Below, one piece after another: positions 32,101-40,440 of a stretch of 64,000 nt of DNA. The notes under the pieces are model-generated. The model was not told where the DNA came from, ran no database searches, and worked only from the letters and a program-made list of their open reading frames with translations. Position numbers and translations under genes: made by a program. Every line of letters begins with the position of its first letter. The first letter of the stretch is position 1. Origin of the DNA: Nemorincola sp044225795 (lineage in GTDB: Bacteria > Bacteroidota > Bacteroidia > Chitinophagales > Chitinophagaceae); contig JBGAIF010000005.1 in assembly GCA_044225795.1 (NCBI GenBank), positions 186,001 through 250,000 on the forward strand. Reading direction: 5' to 3'.

Positions 32101-34755
32101 AGGCGCAGTATAAGTTACAGTTGACGAACCACCAACAAGACCCGTCAGATCACCCGTACCAGGCAATGCACCTGTTGTGATGCTTGAATTAGTATTACTT
32201 GTGCTCCATGTACCCCCTGTCACTATGTTAGACAAGGTGAGAGTAGTACCTGCACAAAGTTTAATTGGTGAAGGACCGATGGCTGGTGGCAACGGGCTTA
32301 CTGTAACCACTGTTGTAGTATTACAGCCCGAAGACAACGCATAAGTAATAGTTGCAGTACCCGAAGAACCACCGATGAAACATCCACTGGTACCTATTGT
32401 AGCTACAGCAGGGGTACTGCTGCTCCAGGTACCGCCCGGAGTTGCGTCGCTAAGGCAGGTTGATATACCAGAACAAGCGGTCTTCGTACCACCGATCGTC
32501 GCCGGCAATGGATTCACTGTCACTACAGCCGTAGTGATACAACCAGTACCCGCAGTATATGTTATTGTTGCAGTGCCCAGGCCCAGACCTGTCACATTTC
32601 CCGAAGTCGGTAATGCAAACTGCGCCACCGAAGTATTGCTGCTCGACCATGTTCCACCAGGAGTCGTGCTCGCCAATGGGATCGTTGAACCAAGACAAAT
32701 GTTCGGACCACCTGTGATCGGATTAGGCAGTGGATTAACAGTGACTGTTGAGATCGCGCGGCAACTGATACCGATAGGGTGTGCTATTGTATAGCTGATA
32801 TTTGCGGTTACAGGGCCAATACCTGTCACGAGGCCACCCGTAGACACCGTCGCCACTGTCGGGTCACTCGTTGTCCAGACACCACCCGGGGTTGCGTCAG
32901 ACAAAGCCGTAGTTAAACCTGTACAACCCACAGGAGTACCTGTGATCGGCTGAGGTGTCAGCAATACGGTGGTCGTCAATGTGGTATAACAGCCGCTACC
33001 TATAGTATAGGTAAGCGTTGACGTACCCGGTGATACACCGGTTACAGTCGCGGTACCACCAGTACCACTAATGGAGACGACGGTGCTACTCGCACTCCAG
33101 GTACCACCCGGAGATGTATTTGTAAATGACGATGTACTACCCTGACAGAATGCGACCGGTCCTAATATGGTTGCCGGCAGAGGGACAACAGTCATGACTT
33201 TGGTAACAAAGCACGTCGTACTGGCCAGTTGGAATGTTATAAGTGCGGTACCACCGGACATACCCGTAACGTTGCCAGTTAAAGAACCTACCTGCGCAAC
33301 TAAAGTATTGCCGCTTGTCCAGGTACCTGAACCGGATGAATTACTTAAAGTAGTACTATATCCTACGCACACCGAAGAAGATCCGGTAATGCTGGAAGGA
33401 AGTGGCTGAACAGTTACTGTCGCATATACCGGGCACAATCCCTTAAATGAATAAGTAACTTTTGCTGTACCTAGTGTTACTGCGGTAACCATACCTGTGG
33501 ATGAATCGATGGTGGCCACAGCGGTGTTCCCGCTCTTCCAGGTACCACCGATCACAGAGTTACTGAGTGTGGACGTATACCCGAGACAGACATTCTGATT
33601 ACCGGTTATTGTCGCCGGTATCGGATAGGTGGTTATTGTGATGGTATCCACATGCAAACATCCGCCCGTATTAAATGTTGTGATCTGATATTTATTAATA
33701 CCGACGGGGGGAGTGATCATCGTGGTATCGCAAGTAGTACACGAAACTCCGGTTGTCGGACTCCAGCTGTAGGTGAGCGGCAGGATATCGGTAACACCAC
33801 CCCACATCTTAACGGTAGAACCATAACATATAGACGTATCGCGTGCAGGATGCGGCACCATATTAGATGGAACAAGGCGCGCATAAAGCGTATCCGGACA
33901 TCCATAACCTGTATAAGGAGTAATAATAAGTGCGTAAGTAGTGGTCACAGTCGGTACGCTGATGGTAACGGTCTGAGAAGAACCATAAGATTTCGTATAG
34001 GTCAGAGAATCCGTCCATGTATACGTCTGATAGCCTGGAGGGCCTGTTACAGTTGCCGTACCACCGGAACATCCAACTGTCTGTATCTTATAGATACCGC
34101 AGTTCAGATCCACGTAGGCATAACCCCAGTGGCCGCCAAGTGTACAACCTCCGGCCCTGAAAGTTACAATGATCGTTTTGCCACCATAAGATGTCAGGTC
34201 AAGTGTACCAGCGGTCCAAGGTTTGTACCATACTATGGAAGACACCGGAGACAAACTGAACCCGGGAAGTGAAGATGATGATACAAAGCTGTACGTGTTA
34301 CATGGAAGAACAGATCCGGTCGCAGAGTCTATCACTTCGATCTGGAACCTTGGCTGGTCAGTTGACGAGTGTCCCGGATTTTGGAATACCACCGCATAAC
34401 GATAGATCAGAGAGAATGTACCACCTGTTGGCACATGCACATGATAGTCCGCGGCATCGGCATTCTGATTGCTTGAGTCTTTACCAAGCTTCAGTGAATA
34501 ATAGCCATCACCGACACAAGAGAATCCACCATAGTAGTCCGTACAAGAAGTACCGCTTACGATAGTGTGCAGAGAGTATGCAGGTGGGCACGTAGCCAGG
34601 CTCCACGTAGGTCCTGACAGGTTTTTACCACGCCAGTAATTCCAGTAGTTTGTAGTACCGGTTTCAAAGTCAATGTTTGGAGGGCATTGAGCTTGTGCAG
34701 TGAGATAGGATCCCAGAAAAAGTAGGGCGAACAGTAGTAGATTTTTGCACTTCAT
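26110..34755 (-). CDS. Giant T9SS surface protein with 28 Ig-like repeats
   Basis: About 2881 residues from ATG 34755, which begins a normal signal peptide (MKCKNLLLFALLFLG and on). An in-frame start at 34827 would add a basic 24-residue leader. After the signal comes a jelly-roll-like N-terminal domain of about 220 residues and an Ig-like segment. Then come 28 tandem repeats of about 73 residues (consensus VCxG, GGTWSSSNxxVATI, GTATITYT, GC, VTVNPLP) of the bacterial Ig-like group 2 type. Three PKD-like domains (about 85 residues each) follow. The C-terminal 80 residues are a T9SS type A sorting domain (VLPNPNRGEFVV, then LTDLLGQVVYR). It should be secreted through the T9SS and anchored on the surface as a long stalk, perhaps an adhesin (inference). 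Confidence 0.9.
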   Translation of the reverse strand: MKCKNLLLFALLFLGSYLTAQAQCPPNIDFETGTTNYWNYWRGKNLSGPTWSLATCPPAYSLHTIVSGTSCTDYYGGFSCVGDGYYSLKLGKDSSNQNADAADYHVHVPTGGTFSLIYRYAVVFQNPGHSSTDQPRFQIEVIDSATGSVLPCNTYSFVSSSSLPGFSLSPVSSIVWYKPWTAGTLDLTSYGGKTIIVTFRAGGCTLGGHWGYAYVDLNCGIYKIQTVGCSGGTATVTGPPGYQTYTWTDSLTYTKSYGSSQTVTISVPTVTTTYALIITPYTGYGCPDTLYARLVPSNMVPHPARDTSICYGSTVKMWGGVTDILPLTYSWSPTTGVSCTTCDTTMITPPVGINKYQITTFNTGGCLHVDTITITTYPIPATITGNQNVCLGYTSTLSNSVIGGTWKSGNTAVATIDSSTGMVTAVTLGTAKVTYSFKGLCPVYATVTVQPLPSSITGSSSVCVGYSTTLSNSSGSGTWTSGNTLVAQVGSLTGNVTGMSGGTALITFQLASTTCFVTKVMTVVPLPATILGPVAFCQGSTSSFTNTSPGGTWSASSTVVSISGTGGTATVTGVSPGTSTLTYTIGSGCYTTLTTTVLLTPQPITGTPVGCTGLTTALSDATPGGVWTTSDPTVATVSTGGLVTGIGPVTANISYTIAHPIGISCRAISTVTVNPLPNPITGGPNICLGSTIPLASTTPGGTWSSSNTSVAQFALPTSGNVTGLGLGTATITYTAGTGCITTAVVTVNPLPATIGGTKTACSGISTCLSDATPGGTWSSSTPAVATIGTSGCFIGGSSGTATITYALSSGCNTTTVVTVSPLPPAIGPSPIKLCAGTTLTLSNIVTGGTWSTSNTNSSITTGALPGTGDLTGLVGGSSTVTYTAPTGCSSTATATINAQPKLVGPTAVCVGASIILSTTVTGGGWSIASTSIAAITASTSTVATITGIAVGTTTLSYTVFLTGCVGTTTINVSPAPGPILGPSTICVGSTIPLSDAVFGGLWSNTPTTTGSIDPITGDLTGLIAGTTNITYSLGGSCTVNKTMTVLPIPNAINGTAQVCVGGSAGLSTTSTGGGWSSSNTGIAVVTGVGSTATYTGITAGTAIISFTVGSGCASTKVVTINPLPASIGIVPICMGTNITLTDASSGGTWTSTTPSVATITSLGGFLSSISPGTSTIIYKFTSTGCAISVVATVNPNPAAVSVAAPVCQGLTTTVSSSPSGGTWSTTATSIITSISSGGLVTGGTAGTATVTYTLGTGCYSTGVVTVNPLPSPISGPTAVCMGATISLSSSPSGGTWVASNTVVTIGSTSGIVTGGSGLGSSTITYTAPTTCITTTTVTVSPTPKAIAGSPAVCLGGCTGLSDIVTGGAWSAAPASVGTIDPATGLFCGISTGTAIVSYSLGGSCSVNRTMTVNPLPTPVIIGSTNLCVGQTITASDATPGGTWSSSDPTVASIGVLSGTISPGSVPLIFCDTYCRMLAVTVNPTPSAILGGGTVCEGNTITLSNSTTGGVWTSSAPGIASIGTGFGDVFGASAGSATITYTIGMCSANKNVVVNPLKPISGSTSLCVGNKMTLTNPIGGTWTSGTPAVATIGLTTGLVTAGSTGTTHITHVNLYGCTSNTDITVNPVPVPISGTGQVCKGAKTTLTDATPGGTWSASPGTIGTIDPVTGDYEGINTGTGMVTYSLGSGCTVTKVVTVNALPSIITGSSTVCAASTITVSSATPGGSWSTPTPGIISIGGGSGIVTGLTSGTATVVYTVLATGCATTKTVTVNPLPASIGGTPSMCVGNTTVLTNPASGTWSSSNTSVVTIASTGIASGISAGTSTITFTSTSTGCRTSTVATVVPLPGAITGPGAVCVGGLPITLANTTKGGIWTSDNTAIATINPTSGVLTPVNSGTVLIYYSVASGCNTFTTIIVNPISPILGSHVVCYGQTSVLKDTTLGGAWTSSNTSIATIGMSTGIAYGVSTGTATISYTTTKGCLATHAVTVNNVPLAIIGNPQICLGQTRTLSDKQPGGTWSSSNPAVADVVAGVVTGYSLGTAIISYSIASCAATMVVTVNPLPGAIAGSTNVCVGSTTTLVGSGGGIWSTSATSIATVGITSGVVTGVAAGSASIYYSLPTGCASSVTMNVLPLPSPITGPTSVCVNSTITLNSGTIGGVWTSLDPTIASVPVPATGDVLGITAGTATIVYTVPSTGCSRQVVVRVNPLPAPISGSMDLCQGSTETLSDSDPGGTWSSSTPAVATIGLTSGFTSGIAPGVTSINYTLSTGCATTSVLNVNPLPSPISGPTSVCVGHVTTLFDFTASGVWSSTNSAVATADPSNNGDIAGVAPGTSTISYTLSGTGCAATVVMTVTPPPTPIIGNKYVCLGQSYAFADLVPGGTWFSTDPTVATVGMSTGVVTGVALGSATIVYQMSAGCYEVFDVSVVPLPNVFSVTGGGKFCSGKPGVNIGLNGSNKGTEYYLYMGGKVATGPLPGTDLSLDFGKQTVGGTYTVIATNMTTGCSVTMSGSALVIVTPSVNPTVKISAPTGDTVCSGVTTAFTSMITGGGTSPVYLWDVNGTAVSTSPSYSFIPANGDVIRLTLTSNEECADPTVVSKAETLTVVKPEIPSVTLSSDPGDTICNGLNVTFTAVPVFGGSTPSYTWYVNKVLAGTGPTFTYVPANHDIIYSEMVSNYPCLVKSTVRSNNVDMTVDSAQIPYVAIKANPGTNIANGETLTLTADVTNGGPSTPSYQWFVDGKLIVGATSAAYTSNTFKDNDTVSVAVTSTGMCSMTTHEWVYIAVHPVGVKPLSANGAELSVLPNPNRGEFVVKGSLGVSTDEKVSLELTDLLGQVVYRNVVVAKGGTLNADVKVKNTLANGMYLLNVRSESATQVFHVVIEQ
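27472..33628 (-). repeat. 28 tandem copies of a ~220-bp coding repeat
   Basis: A coding repeat array with mean period about 220 bp (73 codons). I counted 28 units by the recurrent PLP start, VCxG and GGxW motifs. Copies are diverged but share short near-identical DNA blocks, so recombination and assembly collapse are possible. Unit boundaries are approximate. Confidence 0.85.
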
Positions 34756-35643
34756 AAAATTGAATTTATCTGGTTTAAAGTTTCTTCTTGTGGTTTTATG
34801 TCGAGAATGTTTTCTCAAATTTTTCAAAAAAATAACTTTTTATAAATTTATCCGTCTTGCAATTTAGGTATTATTTGTGATTAATTCTAATAGAAAATGT
34901 ATAATTATTTTTACAAATTGAACAATTTTATTTTCATAAAATATTATTCCTGTTAGTTAATAAATCGACACCTTTTACGACTGTTTTCACTCCGCTTCCC
35001 ACACTATCACCCTAAAATTCATGCCATCACATGCGCGAATATTGCTATTTAACAGATTCGCATCCATACTATTTAGTACCAATAGGGAGTCAGCAAGAAC
35101 TGTGGATAAAAATTGGTTGGGAAAGCTATAATTTCTGAGCAAAGAATTGGGGATAAAATGCTATCTCGTTAAAATAAGCTAGCCTGCATATTGTCATAGT
35201 TGCGCGGCAATTGATTCTCTCCACATACTGAGCAAAAATGAATGCCTGATTATCAGGATCAATTGGGTAAAATTTTCTCTTACAAGCTTGTCTCTTTGCT
35301 GTCACTTTTTTTCGTAAGAACAATTATCATGCGCACACCGAAGATGCTTGCACTGCTGCAAGACCCTTTACTGTAGAGTATTACAGGCACATCTATGAGG
35401 CTCTGTGTAGCATATTACCTTGTTACCCGATGAGCCAATATGACTCGCCATTTGCCACCGATCAACATCACCTACCAATACTCAACATTATCCCTTTTGT
35501 CGAAAAAATAGCTCATGGCAAAGTTCCCGACGCATGCGTTGCCGATGATATTTATGCTCGTAATACTCGCTTATGATCTTACATTCCATGTTCATCATCC
35601 GCATCACTAAAATGCACCGGTTATCACTATTATGAAATACTCT

Positions 35644-35691
35644 TTCAAATGCGCATTTTTTGAGATTATCGCATTTGAACGATCTCAAAAA
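35644..35691. repeat. Two interleaved 10-bp inverted repeats
   Basis: Stem A pairs 35644-35653 with 35670-35679 (TTCAAATGCG and its complement). Stem B pairs 35657-35666 with 35682-35691 (TTTTTGAGAT and its complement, plus a G-U pair). They are arranged A-B-A'-B', so in RNA the two hairpins exclude each other or form a strained pseudoknot. Both are perfect. Confidence 0.6.
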
Positions 35692-36073
35692 TGAGATAAC
35701 CTTGACCATTTCCGGTCTTTATCACTCATCAGATGGCCGGAACAAACAATTATTGCCCTCGGTCATGTGGCACCAGATTTGTTCACCGAATATTTGGTAC
35801 ACTCCACCGATTATCAGGACATGTTCACTTCTACATTACGCATGACACATAAATAATTATCTGTCATTTGCCACATTAACGATAATTTACATGACAAAAT
35901 AATAACTTCATTAGTGCAATGATTTCAGCAATTTGCATTTAATCTTGCGAAACAATTAAATAAATTAATATTCATATGCGATGATGGTGGCTAATATGAG
36001 TCATTAGAAACGCTATAACATACAAAATAACACCGGGAATGCAGCACAGGCATGGTCAATGAAATAAATGCGC

Positions 36074-36081
36074 TACCTTCG
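36074..36081 (+). promoter_or_regulatory. -7 element before yidC
   Basis: TACCTTCG, a TAnnTTCG variant, 20 bases before ATG 36101. It overlaps the longer open frame from 36068 and so favours the later start. Confidence 0.45.
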
Positions 36082-36100
36082 CGCCTCATTTTTACCATTC

Positions 36101-37918
36101 ATGGATCGTAATCAGATAACAGGATTTGCGCTATTAGCACTGTTGGTCATCATATATGTTTTTTATAATCAGAACGAGCAAAAAAACTTCCAGTCTAAGA
36201 AAACGGCTGATTCACTGGCATACGCCAAAAATCATCCTCATGTAGCCGCCGACACGACAAAACCGGTACAGGCAATTACTGACTCGGCAACTGAGGCGCT
36301 GAAAAAACTACAGCCATCTTCCTACTATGGTAAGGCTGAGATGGTGACCCTGGAAAACAAAAAACTTTCTCTGCAGTTCACTACAAAAGGTGCTCACCCG
36401 GTTGCTGCAAGGCTCCTGGATTATAAAACATATTCACAGAAACCTCTCGAGCTGTTTGACGGGGCCGGGAACTATCTTAGCGCCATCTTACCTGTAGATG
36501 CCGGCAAATCTACATCTGACCTCTTTTTTACCGCAACAAAAAGAGACGAACCTAACGGTGACAGATCTCTTGTGTTCAGCGCAGACCTTGGCAATGGCAA
36601 AAAAGCAGACATCATCTACACATTGCCTGCTGATGATTATATGATGCGGTGTAATGTTGTCCTGACGGGCATGCCAACTAACAGCATAAAACTAAACTGG
36701 CAGACGCAAGGCTTGCACACCGAAAAGGACATAACGGCTGAGCGCATGGGCGCACAAGTGTATTACCGTTTCAAGAACAATGAATCAGACTATTTCACGA
36801 TCCGCAACGAAGAAAAGAAAGAAAGTGGTACCGATGTATCCTGGTTAGGCTTTCGTAAACAATACTTCAGCACAGTACTTATTGCAGATGACGGATTCAG
36901 CAAAATGGACGTGAAATTTCAGGGGAAAACAGATGATACGAATATCGTAGCCTATACACAGGCAGCATTTGAGCTACCGCTGAAACCGGGTAGCAACAGC
37001 AGTTCCGCATCCTTACGATGGTACATTGGACCGAATGATTACAAAGTGCTTAAAAGTTACAAAATGGATCTAGATGATATGGTTCCGCTCGGTTTTGGCG
37101 TCATGTCGTTCGTTAAGTATATCAACAAAGGTTTGCTTATCCCGATCTTCTATTTCCTTACAGGGTTTATCAGCAACTATGGCATCATTATCATCCTGAT
37201 GACTTTACTGATCCGTCTTGTACTTTCTTTCTTTACTTACAAAAGCTATCTGTCTTCAGCAAAGATGCGCGTTTTGAAACCGGAGCTGGATGAACTGCGC
37301 GCAAAAATTGGTGACGACCAGCAGAAGTTTAGCATGGAGCAAATGAAACTATACCGCTCTGCAGGTGTCAACCCGCTCGGAGGTTGCCTTCCCATGCTGT
37401 TTCAGTTACCTATATTGTTGTCGATGTATTACATGTTCCCTTCGTTCATAGAATTCAGGCAACAGAATTTCCTCTGGGCTCATGACCTTTCTACCTATGA
37501 CAGTGTATTGAATTTTGGCTTCAGCATACCATTCTACGGAGATCACATCAGCTTATTTACTTTACTTATGACCGCATCGAGCTTGTTCCTTGCTGTATAT
37601 AACAGGAATATGACGCCGCAAGATCCGAATAACCCGATGATGAAGTATATGCCCTATATTTTCCCGGTTATCCTGATGGGTGTCTTCAACAAGATGGCAG
37701 CGGCTCTTACCTGCTACTATACTTTCTCTAACATGATGAGTATTGCGCAGCAGTTCATCATCCAGAAGTATTTTATTGACGAGAAAGCCATTCACGCGCA
37801 GATACAGGAGAATAAGAATAAACCACCGGCACAGTCTAAATGGGCTGCGAAACTGGAGGAGATGCAGAAACTCCAGGCTGAACGCGCAAAGAATACTCCC
37901 CGTACCAACAAAAAATAG
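36101..37918 (+). CDS. yidC: Membrane protein insertase YidC
   Basis: About 605 residues from ATG 36101 (MDRNQITGFALLALLVIIYVFYN); the frame extends back to 36068 but that lies on the promoter. The first helix is followed by a large periplasmic beta-sandwich (about 60-330) and the conserved insertase core (about 355-575). The core has the hydrophilic-groove arginine region LLIRLVLSFFTYKSYLSSAKM, the helical cytoplasmic hairpin, and NPLGGCLPMLFQLPILLSMYYMFP. The basic tail ends NTPRTNKK. It inserts membrane proteins alone or with SecYEG. The usual ribosomal neighbours (rnpA, rpmH) are absent; the PorZ genes follow instead. Confidence 0.95.
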   Translation: MDRNQITGFALLALLVIIYVFYNQNEQKNFQSKKTADSLAYAKNHPHVAADTTKPVQAITDSATEALKKLQPSSYYGKAEMVTLENKKLSLQFTTKGAHPVAARLLDYKTYSQKPLELFDGAGNYLSAILPVDAGKSTSDLFFTATKRDEPNGDRSLVFSADLGNGKKADIIYTLPADDYMMRCNVVLTGMPTNSIKLNWQTQGLHTEKDITAERMGAQVYYRFKNNESDYFTIRNEEKKESGTDVSWLGFRKQYFSTVLIADDGFSKMDVKFQGKTDDTNIVAYTQAAFELPLKPGSNSSSASLRWYIGPNDYKVLKSYKMDLDDMVPLGFGVMSFVKYINKGLLIPIFYFLTGFISNYGIIIILMTLLIRLVLSFFTYKSYLSSAKMRVLKPELDELRAKIGDDQQKFSMEQMKLYRSAGVNPLGGCLPMLFQLPILLSMYYMFPSFIEFRQQNFLWAHDLSTYDSVLNFGFSIPFYGDHISLFTLLMTASSLFLAVYNRNMTPQDPNNPMMKYMPYIFPVILMGVFNKMAAALTCYYTFSNMMSIAQQFIIQKYFIDEKAIHAQIQENKNKPPAQSKWAAKLEEMQKLQAERAKNTPRTNKK

Positions 37919-37990
37919 AAGGCACAGGAACGATGCACAGCTGCAACAGGTGGCCAATGCAATATTGACGGGACAGATACGTTATTTCCT

Positions 37991-37998
37991 TACTTTTG
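37991..37998 (+). promoter_or_regulatory. -7 element before the first porZ gene
   Basis: TACTTTTG matches TAnnTTTG and lies 14 bases before the ATG at 38013. A TTG at 37965-37967 is a possible -33 contact. Confidence 0.5.
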
Positions 37999-38012
37999 AG
38001 TACAGTTGACTA

Positions 38013-40325
38013 ATGACGATCACAAAACGTATATCCACCCTTGTCTGCCTGCTCTTACTAAACATTCCCGCTTATTGCCAGGATGTGCCAATAGGTTTTT
38101 GGGATTCTCATTTGCCCTATAACACGGCCATTGGCGTTTCTACAGACGGCAACACCGTATATACTATTGGCAACCAGGCCATGTTTAGCACGGACGCTAA
38201 CAACCCCGATAACCAGACTCCCTACAGTAAAACAGATGGCATGTCCGACATCGGCATGCAGGCTATAGGCTATGATGCGGCAACGTCTACCGTTATCCTG
38301 GCGTATGATGATGGCAACATCGACCTGTTCAAAGACAACACATTCTACAACATTCCTTACCTGAAATTACAGCCCCTGTCATTATCAAAAAAGATCAGCC
38401 AGGTTTATACAGAAAATGGTATTGCATACCTGTGTTACTCTTTTGGTATCCTGATGATAGACTTGTCCAGCCATGAGATCACAAATACCATCGAGATAAT
38501 AAGACAGACGAAGTACATCAGCAATAATCCGCAAGCTGTAACAGGAATGGTATCGTATAAGAACTCCTTTTACGCTGCAACTGCAAACGGCCTTTACTAC
38601 GCGGATAAGAACAGCTACTTCTACGACGCCAGCGTGTGGAAACGCATTGATAGTACAAGGGCAATTGAAAGAGTAGCAGTTGTGGGCAATACATTGTACG
38701 CCTCGTCAAAAAAAGGCGTATACGTGTGGCAAAGCGATTCCTTAAAGAAGATCTATGCGCCGAGTAGTGTGTTTAAAACCAACATCAGAAATATTGATAC
38801 CGGCAACGGAATCCTGATCATATGCGAATACAGCGACTCGCTGGTGCAAGGCAGTGTTAAAAAGATAAATGTATCCGGCAGTGTTCTTGACTCCGTCTAT
38901 TGTGAGGGCACACCACTACATGCTGTCATGTCTCTGAATAACACATTGTGGATCGCAGACTCAACTTTTGGACTTAGGTGTAAAACCTCAACAGGAGATA
39001 TGAGCCTGCGCTTCCCTCCGGGGCCCAGCTTTGCTTACGCATACGACATATATGCGCACAACAGGGATCTCTACATCGCACATGGAGAGTATACAGATCT
39101 TCTTTTTGCCGGCCGCACGCGGCACGGGGTTTCATACCTGCACGACGGGAAGTGGACATTGTATACATCAAAGACCTACCCGAGGATAGGTGATCCGAAA
39201 GATATCGTCGCTGTTACAAGGGATGAATCTACCGGCGACGTTTATGCCGGGTCACTGCTCGATGGATTGGTTATCCTTAAAAGTAATGGGAACGTTGGCT
39301 CGGTGAACCACGGCAGCATCTTTTCGGGCAGCTTCTCTTACGGGCCTGACACTCACGAAGTGATCGGCCTGAACTTTGACAGATCGAACAACCTGTGGGT
39401 AGCGCTGACAAGCACAAGGACACAGCTATATGCCAAAACACCCGATAGCACCTGGTATCGTTTCTCCATAAAAGGGATAGACAATACCGGGCCATTAGTG
39501 GTGGATGATGCAGGCCAGGTATACGTGGTCGCATCGCTTAAGCATGGCATTGGTGTATATCATACAAATGGAACACTGGCGGACACTACAGACGACGCCA
39601 ATTACCAGATGTTATCAGGCAAGACCTACGGAAATCTTCCCAGCAACAGCACTAACTGCCTTGCAAAAGATAAAGCTGGATTGATATGGGTTGGAACAGA
39701 CAATGGAGTAGCTATCATTCGCGATTGTAAAGCCCCTTTCACACAAGCATCCCCATGCGAAGCAGAATTGCCCGTTGTGTATAATGGCGTAGATTCGGGC
39801 TACCTCTTGGAAGGAAGCTCGGTTCGCTCAATTTGTGTGGATGAGTTGAACAGAAAATGGCTTGGTACTGACCTGGGCGTATGGGTGGTCTCTGCAGATG
39901 GTAAGCAGATACTGCGCAATTATAACACAGAGAACAGCCCGCTCCCCTCCAATAATATTCAGAAAATTGCCATTGACAAAATAACCGGCGATGTGTACAT
40001 CGGAACATATAAAGGTTTAGTGAATTTTCACGATGAGATTACAGCTGCTACTACCAGCAATGATGACTTCCTCATCTATCCGAATCCTGTTTTATCCGGA
40101 TATACCGGAAAGATCGCTATAAGAAACCTGGAAGTAGGCACAGATATTCGCATCACCGATATTAACGGACAGCTTGCTTTTAAAACTATTACCGACAACG
40201 GACAAGCCATATGGGACGGTCTAGATTATACAGGTCATAAGGTGCAAAGTGGCGTTTACATGGTATTCATCACTTCTCCGGGTGGCAAACAAACACACTG
40301 TAGCAAGCTGGTATTCCTGCAATAA
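38013..40325 (+). CDS. porZ: PorZ-like T9SS protein, copy 1
   Basis: Encodes 770 residues. A signal peptide ends at YCQ (23). The start of the mature protein (IGFWDSHLPYNTAIGVSTDG) and two successive beta-propeller domains (about 25-330 and 330-675, with repeated WVGTDNG/WLGTDLG-type blades) match PorZ. In Porphyromonas, PorZ is a surface component of the T9SS attachment complex that helps deliver anionic LPS to the sortase. The C-terminal 85 residues are a type A sorting domain (FLIYPNPV, TDINGQL, QSGVYMVF). A second gene of the same architecture follows 115 bases later. Which copy does the PorZ job is open. Confidence 0.8.
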   Translation: MTITKRISTLVCLLLLNIPAYCQDVPIGFWDSHLPYNTAIGVSTDGNTVYTIGNQAMFSTDANNPDNQTPYSKTDGMSDIGMQAIGYDAATSTVILAYDDGNIDLFKDNTFYNIPYLKLQPLSLSKKISQVYTENGIAYLCYSFGILMIDLSSHEITNTIEIIRQTKYISNNPQAVTGMVSYKNSFYAATANGLYYADKNSYFYDASVWKRIDSTRAIERVAVVGNTLYASSKKGVYVWQSDSLKKIYAPSSVFKTNIRNIDTGNGILIICEYSDSLVQGSVKKINVSGSVLDSVYCEGTPLHAVMSLNNTLWIADSTFGLRCKTSTGDMSLRFPPGPSFAYAYDIYAHNRDLYIAHGEYTDLLFAGRTRHGVSYLHDGKWTLYTSKTYPRIGDPKDIVAVTRDESTGDVYAGSLLDGLVILKSNGNVGSVNHGSIFSGSFSYGPDTHEVIGLNFDRSNNLWVALTSTRTQLYAKTPDSTWYRFSIKGIDNTGPLVVDDAGQVYVVASLKHGIGVYHTNGTLADTTDDANYQMLSGKTYGNLPSNSTNCLAKDKAGLIWVGTDNGVAIIRDCKAPFTQASPCEAELPVVYNGVDSGYLLEGSSVRSICVDELNRKWLGTDLGVWVVSADGKQILRNYNTENSPLPSNNIQKIAIDKITGDVYIGTYKGLVNFHDEITAATTSNDDFLIYPNPVLSGYTGKIAIRNLEVGTDIRITDINGQLAFKTITDNGQAIWDGLDYTGHKVQSGVYMVFITSPGGKQTHCSKLVFLQ

Positions 40326-40440
40326 ATAGGTAAAATATAGTTACTATTGCAGTGGCGATATTGGTCGGCATGAGTGGCAGGCACAATATCCTTTATACGT
40401 ACACGTTATTAAAGATGATCTTCGACATTTTTTCTGCCAA

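Larger units (their letters stand above)
34756..36100. other. 1.3 kb gene-poor divergent intergenic region
   Basis: No convincing gene is seen between the giant surface protein start and yidC. The first ~200 bases are very AT-rich and may be the leader of the giant gene. Short frames exist (35488-35709 minus, 73 codons; 35126-35323 minus, 65 codons with TTG start; 35632-35856 plus, broken by a TGA at 35692), but none resembles a known protein. Structured elements include a 13-base palindrome at 35245-35257, a small hairpin at 35346-35361, a 10-bp palindrome at 35530-35539 and two interleaved inverted repeats at 35644-35691. A non-coding RNA or decayed gene cannot be excluded. Confidence 0.6.

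Noticed and set aside
27989..32794. Long plus-strand open frames opposite the giant repeat gene (for example 29102-29710)
   Set aside because: They recur with the 220-bp period of the repeats, lack signal or family features and are Val/Pro-rich mirror images of the Gly/Thr-rich coding strand; they reflect repeat codon bias.
27472..33628. Regular array that might be read as CRISPR or satellite DNA
   Set aside because: The period of about 220 bp is coding, in frame throughout and diverged between copies; spacers and short identical repeats are absent.
35488..35709. 73-codon minus-strand frame with ATG start
   Set aside because: No promoter-like element, very Met/Arg/His-rich composition and no recognisable family; chance frame is more likely.
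35632..35856. Possible broken gene on the plus strand with a TGA at 35692
   Set aside because: Both halves read like protein, but no family is recognised and the overlapping inverted repeats explain part of the composition; it is kept only as a note under the gene-poor region.
40357..40390. 7-bp inverted repeat after the first porZ gene
   Set aside because: The 20-base loop and lack of a U-tract make it a weak terminator candidate.
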